Positions 43,001 through 51,085 of a stretch of 64,000 bases of DNA are shown here, piece by piece. The stretch spans positions 31,404 through 95,403 of the forward strand of contig JANOJN010000215.1 in assembly GCA_031418775.1 (NCBI GenBank), in the 5' to 3' direction. Both the position numbers and the translations under genes were made by a program. The DNA is from JANLQX01 sp031418775 (GTDB taxonomy: Bacteria > Actinomycetota > Acidimicrobiia > Acidimicrobiales > JANYDT01). Below the pieces are notes generated by a model. That model was not told where the DNA came from, did no database searches, and saw only the letters and a list, made by a program, of their open reading frames with translations. How positions within the stretch are numbered: the first letter of the stretch is position 1; every line of letters starts with the position of its first letter.

Positions 43001-45018
43001 TCGACGCCAGCTACTGCTCGCACGCCGCCGTAGCTCTTCGCCAGTCCCGTGACACTGAGCAAAGGGAGGTTGCCGCTGGAGGCCCGAGGTGCTTCGCGGG
43101 AGAACTTGCCGAGCGAGAACGCCACCCCCGGTTGTGCCGTCGGTGTCGTGGCGACGCTTGCCCCGCTGATGCGCGCAAGCAGACGATTGAGGAGCCCGCC
43201 GATCCCCTGCGGCGCCAGGAGCAACAGTGCCAGCCAACCGAACGATGTCGCCGCCAGACCCGCGTTGTCCAGGGGGAGAAAACGCGGGACACCGACGAGA
43301 TACAGGGCCCCGAGAAGTGACCCGAACACACCCTGCAACCCACCGAGGACCGCAGCCGCAACGATGGTGATGCTCTGCGACGACGGGAAGTTCGCCGCGG
43401 TCACGGTGCCGGCAGCGACGCCGAGCAGCAGGCCCGACGCGCCCGCGACGAAGCCAGCGAACGCAAACGTTGCGGCCCGGGTGGCAAAGGCACCGACGGT
43501 GAACCCCCGTGCCTGGTTCTCGTTGTCGCGAAGGGCTCGCACGCGCCGGCCGAGGCCGCTCCGATTCACATGGTGAACGGCGAGCGCCAACACCAGATAG
43601 ACCACGACACTGAACACGAACTTCGCCTGGGAGGTTCGGAGCTCCAACCAGGCAACGCTCACGTCGTCCAGCGATCGACCGAACCCGGCCATCCAGGTCT
43701 GGGCCAGCAACCACTCACGAGCGACGACGGCGAACGCCAGCGTGGTCACGGCGGCGAACAAGCCGCGCAGTCGAAGACCAGGGAGCCCGATGAGCAATGT
43801 GGTGAGCGCTCCGGCAATTCCGGCGGCAACGAGTCCGAGCAGCAAATCTCCAGTGGACGACGCGACGCGTATTCCGATGACGGCTCCAACCCCGGCCACG
43901 GCAAACTGCCCGAGCGACAGCTGTCCGGCCATGCCGGTGATCACGAACACCGACAGGGCAATCGACGCAGTCGCAACGACAAACGTGAGCGAAACAGCTG
44001 TGGCGCTCGAACCGAAGGCCCCAGCCGCGACCAGACCGGCGCCGACAAGCGCGGCAAGCGCTGCGCCCAGCCGACGGGCGCGAGGTGCGAGCGGATCGCT
44101 GGCGATCGACATCCAGTTGCTCGTGTCACCTGAACGCGATCCGGTGTGTCGCTGCAGAAGCAGGCCCGCGAAAACGACGATGAACATCGCGAGTTGCACG
44201 GCGCCACCCGAATCGACGTTGAAGCTGACGACCTCCTGGAAGATGCCGAGCGCCACGCCGGACGCGAAAGCAATACCGAGTGAACGGAAGCGGGCGATCA
44301 CGGCTGCGGCGATCGCCGGGACGAGCAGCGTCGGACCGGCGGACGACGCGGCAGCCGAACCGAACGCTCCGGTGACGAGAATCGACGAAAGTCCGGAGAG
44401 GGCACCAGCGAATCCCCACGCGACGGCTGAGGCCCGCGCCGGACTCAGGCCGGCGAGTCGGGCAGCGTCGGGATTGGCAGCCGCGCCGCGGATGGTGCGG
44501 CCGATCTGCGTCCTCCGGAGGATGATCGAAACCGAGAGCACGGCGAGCGGCCCGAGGAAGAGAATCGCCGTGAAGGCCGGATTCATGGTGAGTGAATCAA
44601 GGTGCCATTCCGGAAAGCCCGGCGGGAGCGGCATCGTCGACGTTGCCGCTCCGCGGATGGCGGCAACAAGGAAAAGAAGGAACTGCGACAGACCGAGCGT
44701 GGCGACGACCGTCATCACCCGTGGTGCAGACCGCAGACGCCTGATCACGATCAGCTCGCACAGGGCGGCGATCGTTGCGGCCGTTCCGAGTGCCGCCGGG
44801 AACGTCATCCAATACGGAACATGCCCCCGGTTGACCAGCAGCTCGACCATGGCCGACGCCACCAGACCGAGCTCGGCGTGAGCGAAGTTGATGATCCCGC
44901 TGGAGCGGTAGACGAGGACAAGACCTGACGCCAGAAGGGCGAACACGAGACCGGTCGCCAGGCCGCGCATGAGCGTCGGCCCCGTGATGTTGATGGCGAG
45001 GAGATCAGGAGAGAGCAC
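40042..45018 (-). CDS. Giant LivH-LivM-LivG fusion with a C-terminal multi-helix membrane region
   Basis: 1658 residues, GTG start with GAGG upstream. Domain order: LivH permease (about 1-295; INFAHAELG near 45), LivM permease (about 340-640; GMAGQLSLGQFAVAGVGA near 370), LivG ATPase (about 655-900; LIGGNGAGKTTLFELIGGF near 685, STGTRRITEIACMIALGP, VLLLDEPSAGIAQRE near 823), then residues about 945-1640 with many more hydrophobic helices I cannot assign. Normally LivH, LivM and LivG are three proteins. With MFS-LivF, the lipoprotein and the LivK-like protein it makes a full branched-chain-amino-acid-type importer in fused form. Substrate unknown. Confidence 0.9.
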   Translation of the reverse strand: MLSPDLLAINITGPTLMRGLATGLVFALLASGLVLVYRSSGIINFAHAELGLVASAMVELLVNRGHVPYWMTFPAALGTAATIAALCELIVIRRLRSAPRVMTVVATLGLSQFLLFLVAAIRGAATSTMPLPPGFPEWHLDSLTMNPAFTAILFLGPLAVLSVSIILRRTQIGRTIRGAAANPDAARLAGLSPARASAVAWGFAGALSGLSSILVTGAFGSAAASSAGPTLLVPAIAAAVIARFRSLGIAFASGVALGIFQEVVSFNVDSGGAVQLAMFIVVFAGLLLQRHTGSRSGDTSNWMSIASDPLAPRARRLGAALAALVGAGLVAAGAFGSSATAVSLTFVVATASIALSVFVITGMAGQLSLGQFAVAGVGAVIGIRVASSTGDLLLGLVAAGIAGALTTLLIGLPGLRLRGLFAAVTTLAFAVVAREWLLAQTWMAGFGRSLDDVSVAWLELRTSQAKFVFSVVVYLVLALAVHHVNRSGLGRRVRALRDNENQARGFTVGAFATRAATFAFAGFVAGASGLLLGVAAGTVTAANFPSSQSITIVAAAVLGGLQGVFGSLLGALYLVGVPRFLPLDNAGLAATSFGWLALLLLAPQGIGGLLNRLLARISGASVATTPTAQPGVAFSLGKFSREAPRASSGNLPLLSVTGLAKSYGGVRAVAGVDLELGFGETVGLIGGNGAGKTTLFELIGGFVRPDSGTILYRGRDITSLNAEKRARIGIIRSFQDAALFSTFTVREAVLVSLERRHRTRVLPALLGVRRQDRAQRALADELLAMCGLSSYADSVVSTLSTGTRRITEIACMIALGPEVLLLDEPSAGIAQRETEALTNVIRTVREQLGTSVVLIEHDMPFVRSLSDRIVVMETGRVLAEGMPDDVLSDERVIASYLGTNVAAIARSGDAADVVAPDGPVRARSIAGRPRRRWSIPTREVRTAARVRAVTTFNRRLAWITFGWLIAATASAWAEPRLDLPHWVAWTTNNLFTVNFILHGLMSAYVYRMPRPRSNPRVIQAYLGYGIGLFTLVSQSLIGTEPMHSITFAVLWLLIGGHIALALRSRSRREAAPSSQGVKARGGSAPAGTSAGPAVASTAPDRVRVAAGRSRPTAAPATRSPLLLRFSPAGLAIVATVGTAIGFVVTSRGFDRRRGGGALMPAVFAAIVGIHFVLAKEWLRLRRPSGLRYAPIALLVLAGLVYDNIVLGLGGLLGRGDLLRSLSVPRYWIHAIGTPLLILLVLEIGERCGLSWAKRRRGAWVALAFVLIGFGLGHDGLGQKLTFTTDGGTARYANDAVTGPPTSAIAVIIVVLAVAVMIWQHGYSAMMAVCSLVMLVGAAAGATVPLIGNLAECFFVLALLAGMQASAGLRPRRRAGLPVKASTPMRTVDVAGLSIPWTTASVALLVTAIGSVYATANVRLEHGSAGTVLAFGCLAVLTLGAAYLLSTATLPGSRASSLATLGLVLFALDALVLLPGNIVGDVGWLEGLHSRRFGLVPLAAALLVPFVGSVSAATFGAPQHERFARLAGGAVLVSGFAVWALSTSTWTSSGYAKRYATDGFATPGLLGLAVLSFLLIRTGRGIAAKNGRVAPLVFGVLALVATWGGQFNPLVLAIAPLALSGSLVTASMASADIARTVQNQRGLRRRPMRTGARTVRRAS

Positions 45019-45067
45019 GAGGCAACCTCACGGGAAACGAACGAACGACACGTGCCCGGATGCACCA

Positions 45068-45098
45068 GCGGGCAGGTCGGGAATCCCGGCCTGCCCGC
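45068..45098 (-). promoter_or_regulatory. Intercistronic hairpin between LivK-type and LivHMG genes
   Basis: GCGGGCAGG (45068-45076) pairs with CCTGCCCGC (45090-45098), and inside it CGGG pairs with CCCG around AAT, giving a very stable stem. No T-run follows, so it is more likely an mRNA-stabilising or attenuating hairpin that keeps binding-protein levels above permease levels. Confidence 0.6.
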
Positions 45099-45131
45099 AG
45101 GGTGAACGCGGTTTCTGCGGAGGCGTCGGCG

Positions 45132-46664
45132 CTAGAAGCTCTTGACCTGATCCCCGAGGATCCAGCAGCCACCCGACTTCGGCGTGGTGATGTTGCCGTT
45201 CGCATCGGCGATGCGGCCACAGCTCTCGTCCCACGCGAAGACCCGGTAGCCGCCACCACCGTCGTAGCGCTTCGGACCGAACGTTGCCTTGTAGGTCCCG
45301 GGCGCCTTCCACGAGCTTCCGAGTTGCGCTGCCGACGCGGCGATCGCCTGGACGTTGAGCGCCTTCAGCGGCTTGCCGGTGACCCGCAGGAACTCGAGCC
45401 CGTCGCACACGCCGATGGCGTAGCGGGCGAGGTTGCGGCTCCCGAAGGCGAGACCCTTTATGCGCATGGCGTCGATGCAGTCGGTTTCGGCGCCGGCCGG
45501 AAATGGGTTGTGAACATCGTCGGTGTCCTGGTACGGCGTCCAGCCGATGCCCATCGCGCCGGTCAGCGTTCCCGGCTGGAGCGGTTGAAGACCGGGGCCA
45601 CGCGGGATGTCCGACATGTAGCGCGGAACTTCGTTCGAGTGCGTGAGGTAACGCGGGAAGTATCTCGCCTGTTCGGCCGTGAGTGTGAACGCTACGCCGA
45701 GGCCCTGCTGTCCCATCAGGATCACGCGATCGACCTTGGCTGCCTGGAACCGGGCGATCGCCTTGGCGGCGTCACGGAAGAAGGTGATGGGCGAATCGAA
45801 ACCGGAGTAGCCCACTTCGAACTTGTCGATGCCGATCTTGGCCAACTCCTTCTTCGCCAGGCCTTCGATGAGTGCCCGGTCGTCGGGTGTGTCGAGGGCG
45901 AAGATACCGACGCCAGTCGACCCCTTGAAGAAATCGGCAGATTTGGCCTCGGCAAGAAGGGCGGGCACCCAACGGTCATACGACGGCGTCGAGGTGGAGA
46001 AGAAGAAAGGGGCGAGCTTCTGATACGCCGAGTCTTCGTACGAGACGTTGCTCGGGTCGATGACGAGAACCTTCTTCTTCGTGTAGCACTCGCGCTCGAA
46101 GAGGAACGAGTGACCCTGCAGAATCACGGCGAAGACCTTCTCGTCGTTGGCGAGCGCGGCGCAGATGACCGGTGACTGCGCGAAAGTGCTGCCGGCGACG
46201 TTCATCTCCTTGATGACGGGGATGATCTTGCGTCCGGCGATCCCGCCGTTCGCATTGGCCCAATCAACAAGTGCGTTGATTTGCGCGGTTTCGTCGCCCA
46301 CCGCCGTGGACACGGCCGACGAGCCACCGCGGTTGACCACCGAGATGATGCCGATCTTGACGGTGGTGTCGGTGATCCCTTGGGCGTCACCCGTCAACGG
46401 AAACGAGGCGACCGACGCAACCGGCGCGGCCGTGGTCGCCGGCGCCGCGGTCGTTGCGGGCGCTGCCGTCGGGGTGACCGCAGCGACCTTCACCCACCGC
46501 TTCGCCTTGCCGACCTGCTTGCACTGGAGGGAGCCCTCCTTCGCGCCAACCTTGGCGCAGGTGCCACCTGATTTCGCTGCGGCGCTCGCCGTGGTGCTGA
46601 AGAGCGACCCACTGATCAGTGCGAATGAGACGCCAACAAGTAGCGCCTTCCGTGTAGCAGGCAA
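45132..46664 (-). CDS. LivK-type periplasmic ligand-binding protein of the fused ABC importer
   Basis: 510 residues from a probable TTG at 46664, which gives a proper signal peptide (ATRKALLVGVSFALISGSLF, AxA end); no ATG or GTG fits better. After an Ala/Thr/Pro-rich linker comes a type I periplasmic binding fold (VKIGIISVVNRGG, INALVDWANANGGIAGRKI, RVILMGQQGLGVAFTL). Paired cysteines in the mature part could form disulfides. First gene of the operon that continues with LivHMG, lipoprotein and MFS-LivF. Confidence 0.88.
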   Translation of the reverse strand: MPATRKALLVGVSFALISGSLFSTTASAAAKSGGTCAKVGAKEGSLQCKQVGKAKRWVKVAAVTPTAAPATTAAPATTAAPVASVASFPLTGDAQGITDTTVKIGIISVVNRGGSSAVSTAVGDETAQINALVDWANANGGIAGRKIIPVIKEMNVAGSTFAQSPVICAALANDEKVFAVILQGHSFLFERECYTKKKVLVIDPSNVSYEDSAYQKLAPFFFSTSTPSYDRWVPALLAEAKSADFFKGSTGVGIFALDTPDDRALIEGLAKKELAKIGIDKFEVGYSGFDSPITFFRDAAKAIARFQAAKVDRVILMGQQGLGVAFTLTAEQARYFPRYLTHSNEVPRYMSDIPRGPGLQPLQPGTLTGAMGIGWTPYQDTDDVHNPFPAGAETDCIDAMRIKGLAFGSRNLARYAIGVCDGLEFLRVTGKPLKALNVQAIAASAAQLGSSWKAPGTYKATFGPKRYDGGGGYRVFAWDESCGRIADANGNITTPKSGGCWILGDQVKSF

Positions 46665-46713
46665 GAGAACCCCCCGGTCCGACGCAGCAGTGTGCCGCGC
46701 TCTCGAAAACGTC

Positions 46714-46742
46714 AAGTTAACAACAGGGGGTACCTCGGTCAA
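46714..46742 (-). promoter_or_regulatory. Promoter of the LivK/LivHMG/MFS-LivF operon
   Basis: On the minus strand TTGACC (46742-46737), a 17-bp spacer and TAACTT (46719-46714) make a good sigma70-type promoter about 50 bp upstream of the binding-protein start. The downstream leader is G-rich just before the TTG. Confidence 0.6.
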
Positions 46743-46818
46743 AGGTTCTCCCCCCTTGTTCCGGCTACCGGAACGCCGGAGTGCGCCGCACCGGGCCGCA
46801 CCAGACCCTCCTCGCGCC

Positions 46819-47643
46819 TTACCCGTGACCGCCGTCGCGACGCATCGACCGCACGAGACCCTCCTGAGCGATAGTCGCGACGTGCACCCCGTCGATTCCG
46901 TGCACGGCTCCCGTGGCGATGCCACGGGCGTTGACGAGCCCATGACCCTGCATGTCCATGAGCATCCACGCGTCGGCACGAACCGGTCGATGGAACCAGA
47001 TGTTGTGATCGAGGCTCGCCATCATCATCTGCTGCCAGTTCAGTCCGCTCGGGTGCGACAGCATGATCGCGTCCATCGGGTTGTGATCGGACAGGTAGGC
47101 GAGCGCGCAGGCATGAAGAAGCGGGTCGTCACCGAGCTCGCCGCGTTCCGGGGAGATGCGGGCCCAGAGCTGCGACCGCGCGCCGGGCGTCGTCTGGGCG
47201 ATCTCGCGGATGTCACCGAACGGCGTCCACTCGAGCCTGGCGATCGAGTCAGGCGTGGGAACGTCGTCGGCGATCGCCGTCTGCTGGATGTCGACGTCCG
47301 GTTCGCTCCGTTGGAAGCTCGCGTCGAGGTTCAAGATGGCACCGGCCGCTTGGCGCGCAACCACTCGACGGGTGGTGAACGACCGGCCTTCCCGAAGTCG
47401 ATCCACATGGAAGGCGATTGGTTCCTCCGGAACGCCACCGAGCACAAAGTATGCGTGCAGAGAATGAACAGAGTGTTCCTCGGGCACCGTGGCTGCAGCC
47501 GCGGCCAACGCCTGGGCGACGACCTGGCCGCCGTAGACACGGCCCCACGGGTACGCCGGGGTGAGGCCGACGAACGTCAGATCGTCGAGCCGATCGAGGG
47601 TGACGAGATCGCGAAAGGTGTGCAGAGATCCCGTGTCAGCCAT
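46819..47643 (-). CDS. tesB: Acyl-CoA thioesterase II (TesB family)
   Basis: 274 residues of double hot-dog fold, the usual TesB length. Marks include RVYGGQVVAQALAAAA, SLHAYFVLGGVPEEPI, GRSFTTRRVVARQ and, in the second half, MMASLDHNIWFHRP with the catalytic-site Asp region. Hydrolyses acyl-CoA esters. It stands between a promoter region and the carbonic anhydrase gene and may serve lipid or side-chain breakdown with the nearby oxidases. Confidence 0.92.
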   Translation of the reverse strand: MADTGSLHTFRDLVTLDRLDDLTFVGLTPAYPWGRVYGGQVVAQALAAAAATVPEEHSVHSLHAYFVLGGVPEEPIAFHVDRLREGRSFTTRRVVARQAAGAILNLDASFQRSEPDVDIQQTAIADDVPTPDSIARLEWTPFGDIREIAQTTPGARSQLWARISPERGELGDDPLLHACALAYLSDHNPMDAIMLSHPSGLNWQQMMMASLDHNIWFHRPVRADAWMLMDMQGHGLVNARGIATGAVHGIDGVHVATIAQEGLVRSMRRDGGHG

Positions 47644-47741
47644 GGAGGAGCAATCTACGGCACGGCTGATGAAGTGGAACCAGTTGCCGATCGTTCCTAC
47701 GCCCGACGATCCGCGCCCGTCGACGCGAACCTCGGCTTTGT

Positions 47742-48869
47742 TCAGGCCTCGGTGTCTTCCGAACCGGCCGGGAGGAACTCCTTGGGAATGTTCTCCGTCA
47801 GCTCCACGATGCCTGTTTCGAGGTCGTACAGAGCGCCGACCACGCGGAGGCGATCCTTGCGGACGCGTTCGGCAATGATCGGTGACTTCATCAGCCGGGC
47901 GACGGTGAGTGCGACGTTGCGCTTGATGGCGCCGGTCAAGGGGTCACCGGCTTCGCCCGTTTCGTCGGTGGCGCCCTCCTCCGCAACGGTCTCCTCGGCC
48001 ACGGTCTCCTCGGCCACGGCTTCTTCGGCGGCCACGGTCTCTTGTGCGGCGGGCGCCGACGGGACCGGTTCGACGACGGACTCGGCCGGGGATACCGGCG
48101 CTGTCGTTGCGGCTTCTCCCGAGGGAGACACCGCCTCGACCGCCGGCGTCTCCGTGGGGAGGGCTGGCGTCATCGCGCCGGACTTCGGAGGCGGAGCAGA
48201 TGCTTTCGGGGCGGCCTCATCGCCGGCGATCATCGCTTCCTTCGGCAGCACAGCGCTGCCCGCCTCGGTCAACACCAAGCCGAGCACTTCGGTTTTCGGC
48301 GTCTCGATCGCGGGACGAATGGCCTCGACGAGAAAGGCAATGCTTCCTTCCGCCTTGCCGCCCGACTCGATGGTCTCCATCGTCGCCTTCACCGCCCCGC
48401 ACCCCTTGTGCCCGAGCACGAGCAGAAGCGGGATCTCAAGCTCGTAGGCGCCGTACTCGAGACTCCCCATCACCGCCGAGTCCACAACATTCCCAGCGGT
48501 TCTGATCACGAAGAGGTCACCGAGACCGCGGTCGAAGACCAACTCGGGAGGCACGCGGGAGTCGACACAGGAGAAGATCGTGGCGAAAGGTCGCTGCCGC
48601 TGGGCGATCTTCGTCCGGCGTTCCGCAGACTCGTTGATAGTCGTCGACTTGCCGCGCACGAATCGGGCGTTTCCCTCGAGCAACCGGGTGATCGCCTCCT
48701 CGGGCGTCTCCACCGGCATCTCGAACGGATCCGTCCCCGATGACAGGAACGGTACTTCGCATGCGCTCAAGAGCGGCGCGATCGACACGACACCAAGCGC
48801 GGTCAGCCCGCGACGCAGCAGCGCGCGGCGCGAAACGCCAGGAGAGTCCACGTTCAGTTCTGTCTCCAT
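47742..48869 (-). CDS. Exported beta-carbonic anhydrase lipoprotein with low-complexity insertion
   Basis: 375 residues from the ATG at 48869. An N-terminal twin-arginine-like SRRALLRRGL leads to a lipobox (APLLSAC), so the enzyme probably sits on the outer face of the membrane. Beta-carbonic anhydrase zinc ligands are in SCVDSRVPPELVF and LVLGHKGCGAV. Between the catalytic core and the last helices is an insert of about 110 residues rich in Ala, Pro, Glu and Val, with a repeated VAEET unit (DNA repeat near 47985-48030). Typical enzymes lack this insert. Confidence 0.88.
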   Translation of the reverse strand: METELNVDSPGVSRRALLRRGLTALGVVSIAPLLSACEVPFLSSGTDPFEMPVETPEEAITRLLEGNARFVRGKSTTINESAERRTKIAQRQRPFATIFSCVDSRVPPELVFDRGLGDLFVIRTAGNVVDSAVMGSLEYGAYELEIPLLLVLGHKGCGAVKATMETIESGGKAEGSIAFLVEAIRPAIETPKTEVLGLVLTEAGSAVLPKEAMIAGDEAAPKASAPPPKSGAMTPALPTETPAVEAVSPSGEAATTAPVSPAESVVEPVPSAPAAQETVAAEEAVAEETVAEETVAEEGATDETGEAGDPLTGAIKRNVALTVARLMKSPIIAERVRKDRLRVVGALYDLETGIVELTENIPKEFLPAGSEDTEA

Positions 48870-48926
48870 CAACCGGAACTGATCGGCACGCGCCCCCCCA
48901 ATCTGCGCGAAACGCTGGGAGAGAGG

Positions 48927-48982
48927 TTGCCCCCATATATGGGGGCAAAACACCTCCCAACTGCGCTGGGAGGTGTTTTGCC
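48927..48982. terminator. Two overlapping perfect hairpins between P450 and carbonic anhydrase genes
   Basis: A 22-bp perfect palindrome (48927-48948, arms TTGCCCCCATA/TATGGGGGCAA) overlaps a hairpin with 16-bp perfect arms and a 7-base loop (48944-48982, arm GGCAAAACACCTCCCA). They share GGCAA, so only one can form at a time. The larger can end the P450 transcript on the minus strand; both also lie in the leader of the carbonic anhydrase gene. Confidence 0.75.
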
Positions 48983-49020
48983 GCATGTGGGCGCGGCGTC
49001 GACCCGACGCGCGGGACGGG

Positions 49021-50244
49021 TCAGCCGACGCGGACGGGGATGTGTTGCGCCGAGCGGTCACTGATATTGGGCTTCCAGGTCACCGGTCCATCGATGCGCA
49101 GCTCGGGAAACCGCTCGAAGAGCATCGGCAACGCGATGCGCGTCTCGAGGCGCGCCAGTGAGGCACCGAGGCAGAAGTGATGCCCGTGGCCGAACGTGAG
49201 ATGCGGGTTCACCGAGCGCGCCAGGTCGAGGCGGTCGGCATCGGCGAAAACGCGGGGATCGCGGTTCGCCGCGAGAATCGTGAGGAAGACCGCCTCACCC
49301 CCGTGCATTTCCACACCGAAGAACGTGTGGTCCTCGGTCGCCTGGCGCATCATCGCCTTCGCGGACGCCTCGTACCGGAGAAGTTCCTCGATGGCGACAT
49401 CGAGTGCCCGGCCGTCGAGGCCAGCCCGAAGTCGTTGCACTTCGTCGGGGTGGTCGAGCAGGGCCACCGTTGCCGATCCGAGCAAGGACGACGTGGTGTC
49501 GTGTCCAGCAAAGAGGAGCAGCGAGCACGCGCCGAGGATCTCCGCGATGTTGAGCCCGTCAGCAGCGCCCTCGGTTGCGAGCAGAGCGCTGACGAGGTCA
49601 TTACGCGGTTCGGCACGCCGTTCGCGCATGAGCTCACCCAGATGCAGTTCGAACTCCTCGCCGGCGGCGCGGGCGACCTCTTCATAGTCGGGTCGGCGGG
49701 TCGCCCCGAACACCACGACGCCGAAACGGGCGGACCATTCGGCGAGCCACGACTCGAGCGACGGCGGTACTCCGAAGAGCTTCGCGATGACGCGGGCCGG
49801 GAGCTCATGGGCGAAGCTCCCGACGAGGTCGAAGCGGCTGCCGTCGGACGGAAACGCGTCGAGCAGTTCGGCGGACAGAGCACGCACGTCATCCTCGAGC
49901 CCGCGGACCGTACGAACCGTGAATGCCCGGGAGAGTGGTGCTCGGAGACGGGTGTGCTCCGGCGGTTCGTGGAAAAGCATCCAGCCGTCGAGGAGCGCCA
50001 CCGCCTTCGCCAGAGCCTCGGCGCGAGATCCGGTCAGACGCGCTTTGAACGCCCCCATGCGTTCCGTCGAGAAGCGCGGGTTACGGAACGCTGCATCGAG
50101 CTCGGGGTGGCCGGTGATGATCCACGCACGGTGGCGTTCGCTCCACGCGATCGGAGCATGGTCTCGGATAGGCCGGAAGTACGAGTGGGGGTTCTTGATC
50201 GCCGCCGGGGCAAGAAGATCGATATCGAGGGCCGGGGTGTTCAT
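49021..50244 (-). CDS. Cytochrome P450
   Basis: 407 residues, soluble bacterial class. I-helix oxygen-binding LLFAGHDTTSSLL, ExxR in EELLRYEAS, and the heme-Cys loop TFGHGHHFCLGASLARLE are all present. No fused reductase and no ferredoxin gene beside it. It is followed upstream by a DUF1295 reductase and a flavin monooxygenase-esterase, which suggests a shared oxidation pathway for a hydrophobic compound such as a steroid, terpene or alkane. Confidence 0.93.
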   Translation of the reverse strand: MNTPALDIDLLAPAAIKNPHSYFRPIRDHAPIAWSERHRAWIITGHPELDAAFRNPRFSTERMGAFKARLTGSRAEALAKAVALLDGWMLFHEPPEHTRLRAPLSRAFTVRTVRGLEDDVRALSAELLDAFPSDGSRFDLVGSFAHELPARVIAKLFGVPPSLESWLAEWSARFGVVVFGATRRPDYEEVARAAGEEFELHLGELMRERRAEPRNDLVSALLATEGAADGLNIAEILGACSLLLFAGHDTTSSLLGSATVALLDHPDEVQRLRAGLDGRALDVAIEELLRYEASAKAMMRQATEDHTFFGVEMHGGEAVFLTILAANRDPRVFADADRLDLARSVNPHLTFGHGHHFCLGASLARLETRIALPMLFERFPELRIDGPVTWKPNISDRSAQHIPVRVG

Positions 50245-50274
50245 CGGAAACCGCCGAACGACGCGCGACCGCGG

Positions 50275-51054
50275 TCAGCGCTTCGGGGGACGGGGGATGA
50301 AGGCACTCGTCGAAGCCACGTAGGCGGCGTAGTCGGGACGGCGCCGACTCATCGTCTTCTCCAGCATCGGGACACCGGAGACGCGTCGCAGGAGCACGGT
50401 CATCGCAACCGGACCGACGACGGTCAGTGGCCCCCACCGGTGGGTGCAGGCGATCAGCCAGATTCCCCACCAGGCGAGCGCATCCCCGAAGTAGTTCGGG
50501 TGGCGGGTCCACGCCCACAGGCCGGTTCGCAGGACCTTCCCGGCGTTGGCGGGGTCTCGCTTGAACGCCGCGAGCTGAAGGTCCCCCACGGTTTCGAAGA
50601 GCACTCCTATGAGCCACACGGCAGCTCCGATGTACAGCAGCGGACGCCACTGGACCCGCGAGTTCATCGAACCGACCATCACGGGAATCGCGACCACGAG
50701 CATCAGCACACCCTGCGTCAGATACACCGTACGTAGACTTATGATCGCAAACCTCTCGCCGTGCTTCCTGCGCATGGCCTGATACCTGAAGTCTTCGCCT
50801 TTGCCGATGTTGCGGCGGGCGAGATGCAACGTGAGACGAAGACCCCAGACCGTCGTCACGAACAGGATCAGCCGTTGTCGATCGTCTCCCGATCCTGACG
50901 TGACCAGGAAGGCCACCCAAGCGATCACCACGAAACCGAAGCCCCAGAAGATGTCGATGATGCTCGCGTCGCGAATCCTGACGCTGACCGCCCACACCGT
51001 CAGAACGAGGGCCAGCACCGCAAGCGCGCACCAGAGGAACAGGAGTGATTGCAT
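50275..51054 (-). CDS. DUF1295 / steroid 5-alpha-reductase-like membrane protein
   Basis: 259 residues with six to seven hydrophobic helices. The C-terminal signature of this superfamily is visible: GLWAWTRHPNYFGDALAWWG, followed by SGVPMLEKTMSRRRPDYAAY. Relatives reduce or methylate lipid-type substrates, some in steroid metabolism. Located between a P450 and a Baeyer-Villiger-type monooxygenase on the same strand. Confidence 0.87.
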   Translation of the reverse strand: MQSLLFLWCALAVLALVLTVWAVSVRIRDASIIDIFWGFGFVVIAWVAFLVTSGSGDDRQRLILFVTTVWGLRLTLHLARRNIGKGEDFRYQAMRRKHGERFAIISLRTVYLTQGVLMLVVAIPVMVGSMNSRVQWRPLLYIGAAVWLIGVLFETVGDLQLAAFKRDPANAGKVLRTGLWAWTRHPNYFGDALAWWGIWLIACTHRWGPLTVVGPVAMTVLLRRVSGVPMLEKTMSRRRPDYAAYVASTSAFIPRPPKR

Positions 51055-51085
51055 GTGAACGCGACGGTAGTCGGGACGGGGCCGA

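Noticed and set aside
40042..45018. The 1658-residue ORF as an artefact of a missed stop or assembly join
   Set aside because: The frame is continuous, domains are complete and in logical order, and ATGA coupling to the next genes is kept. An error cannot be fully excluded without reads.
46147..48447. Plus-strand 766-codon ORF opposite tesB and carbonic anhydrase
   Set aside because: It is opposite three well-supported minus-strand genes and has mirror-like low-complexity sequence.
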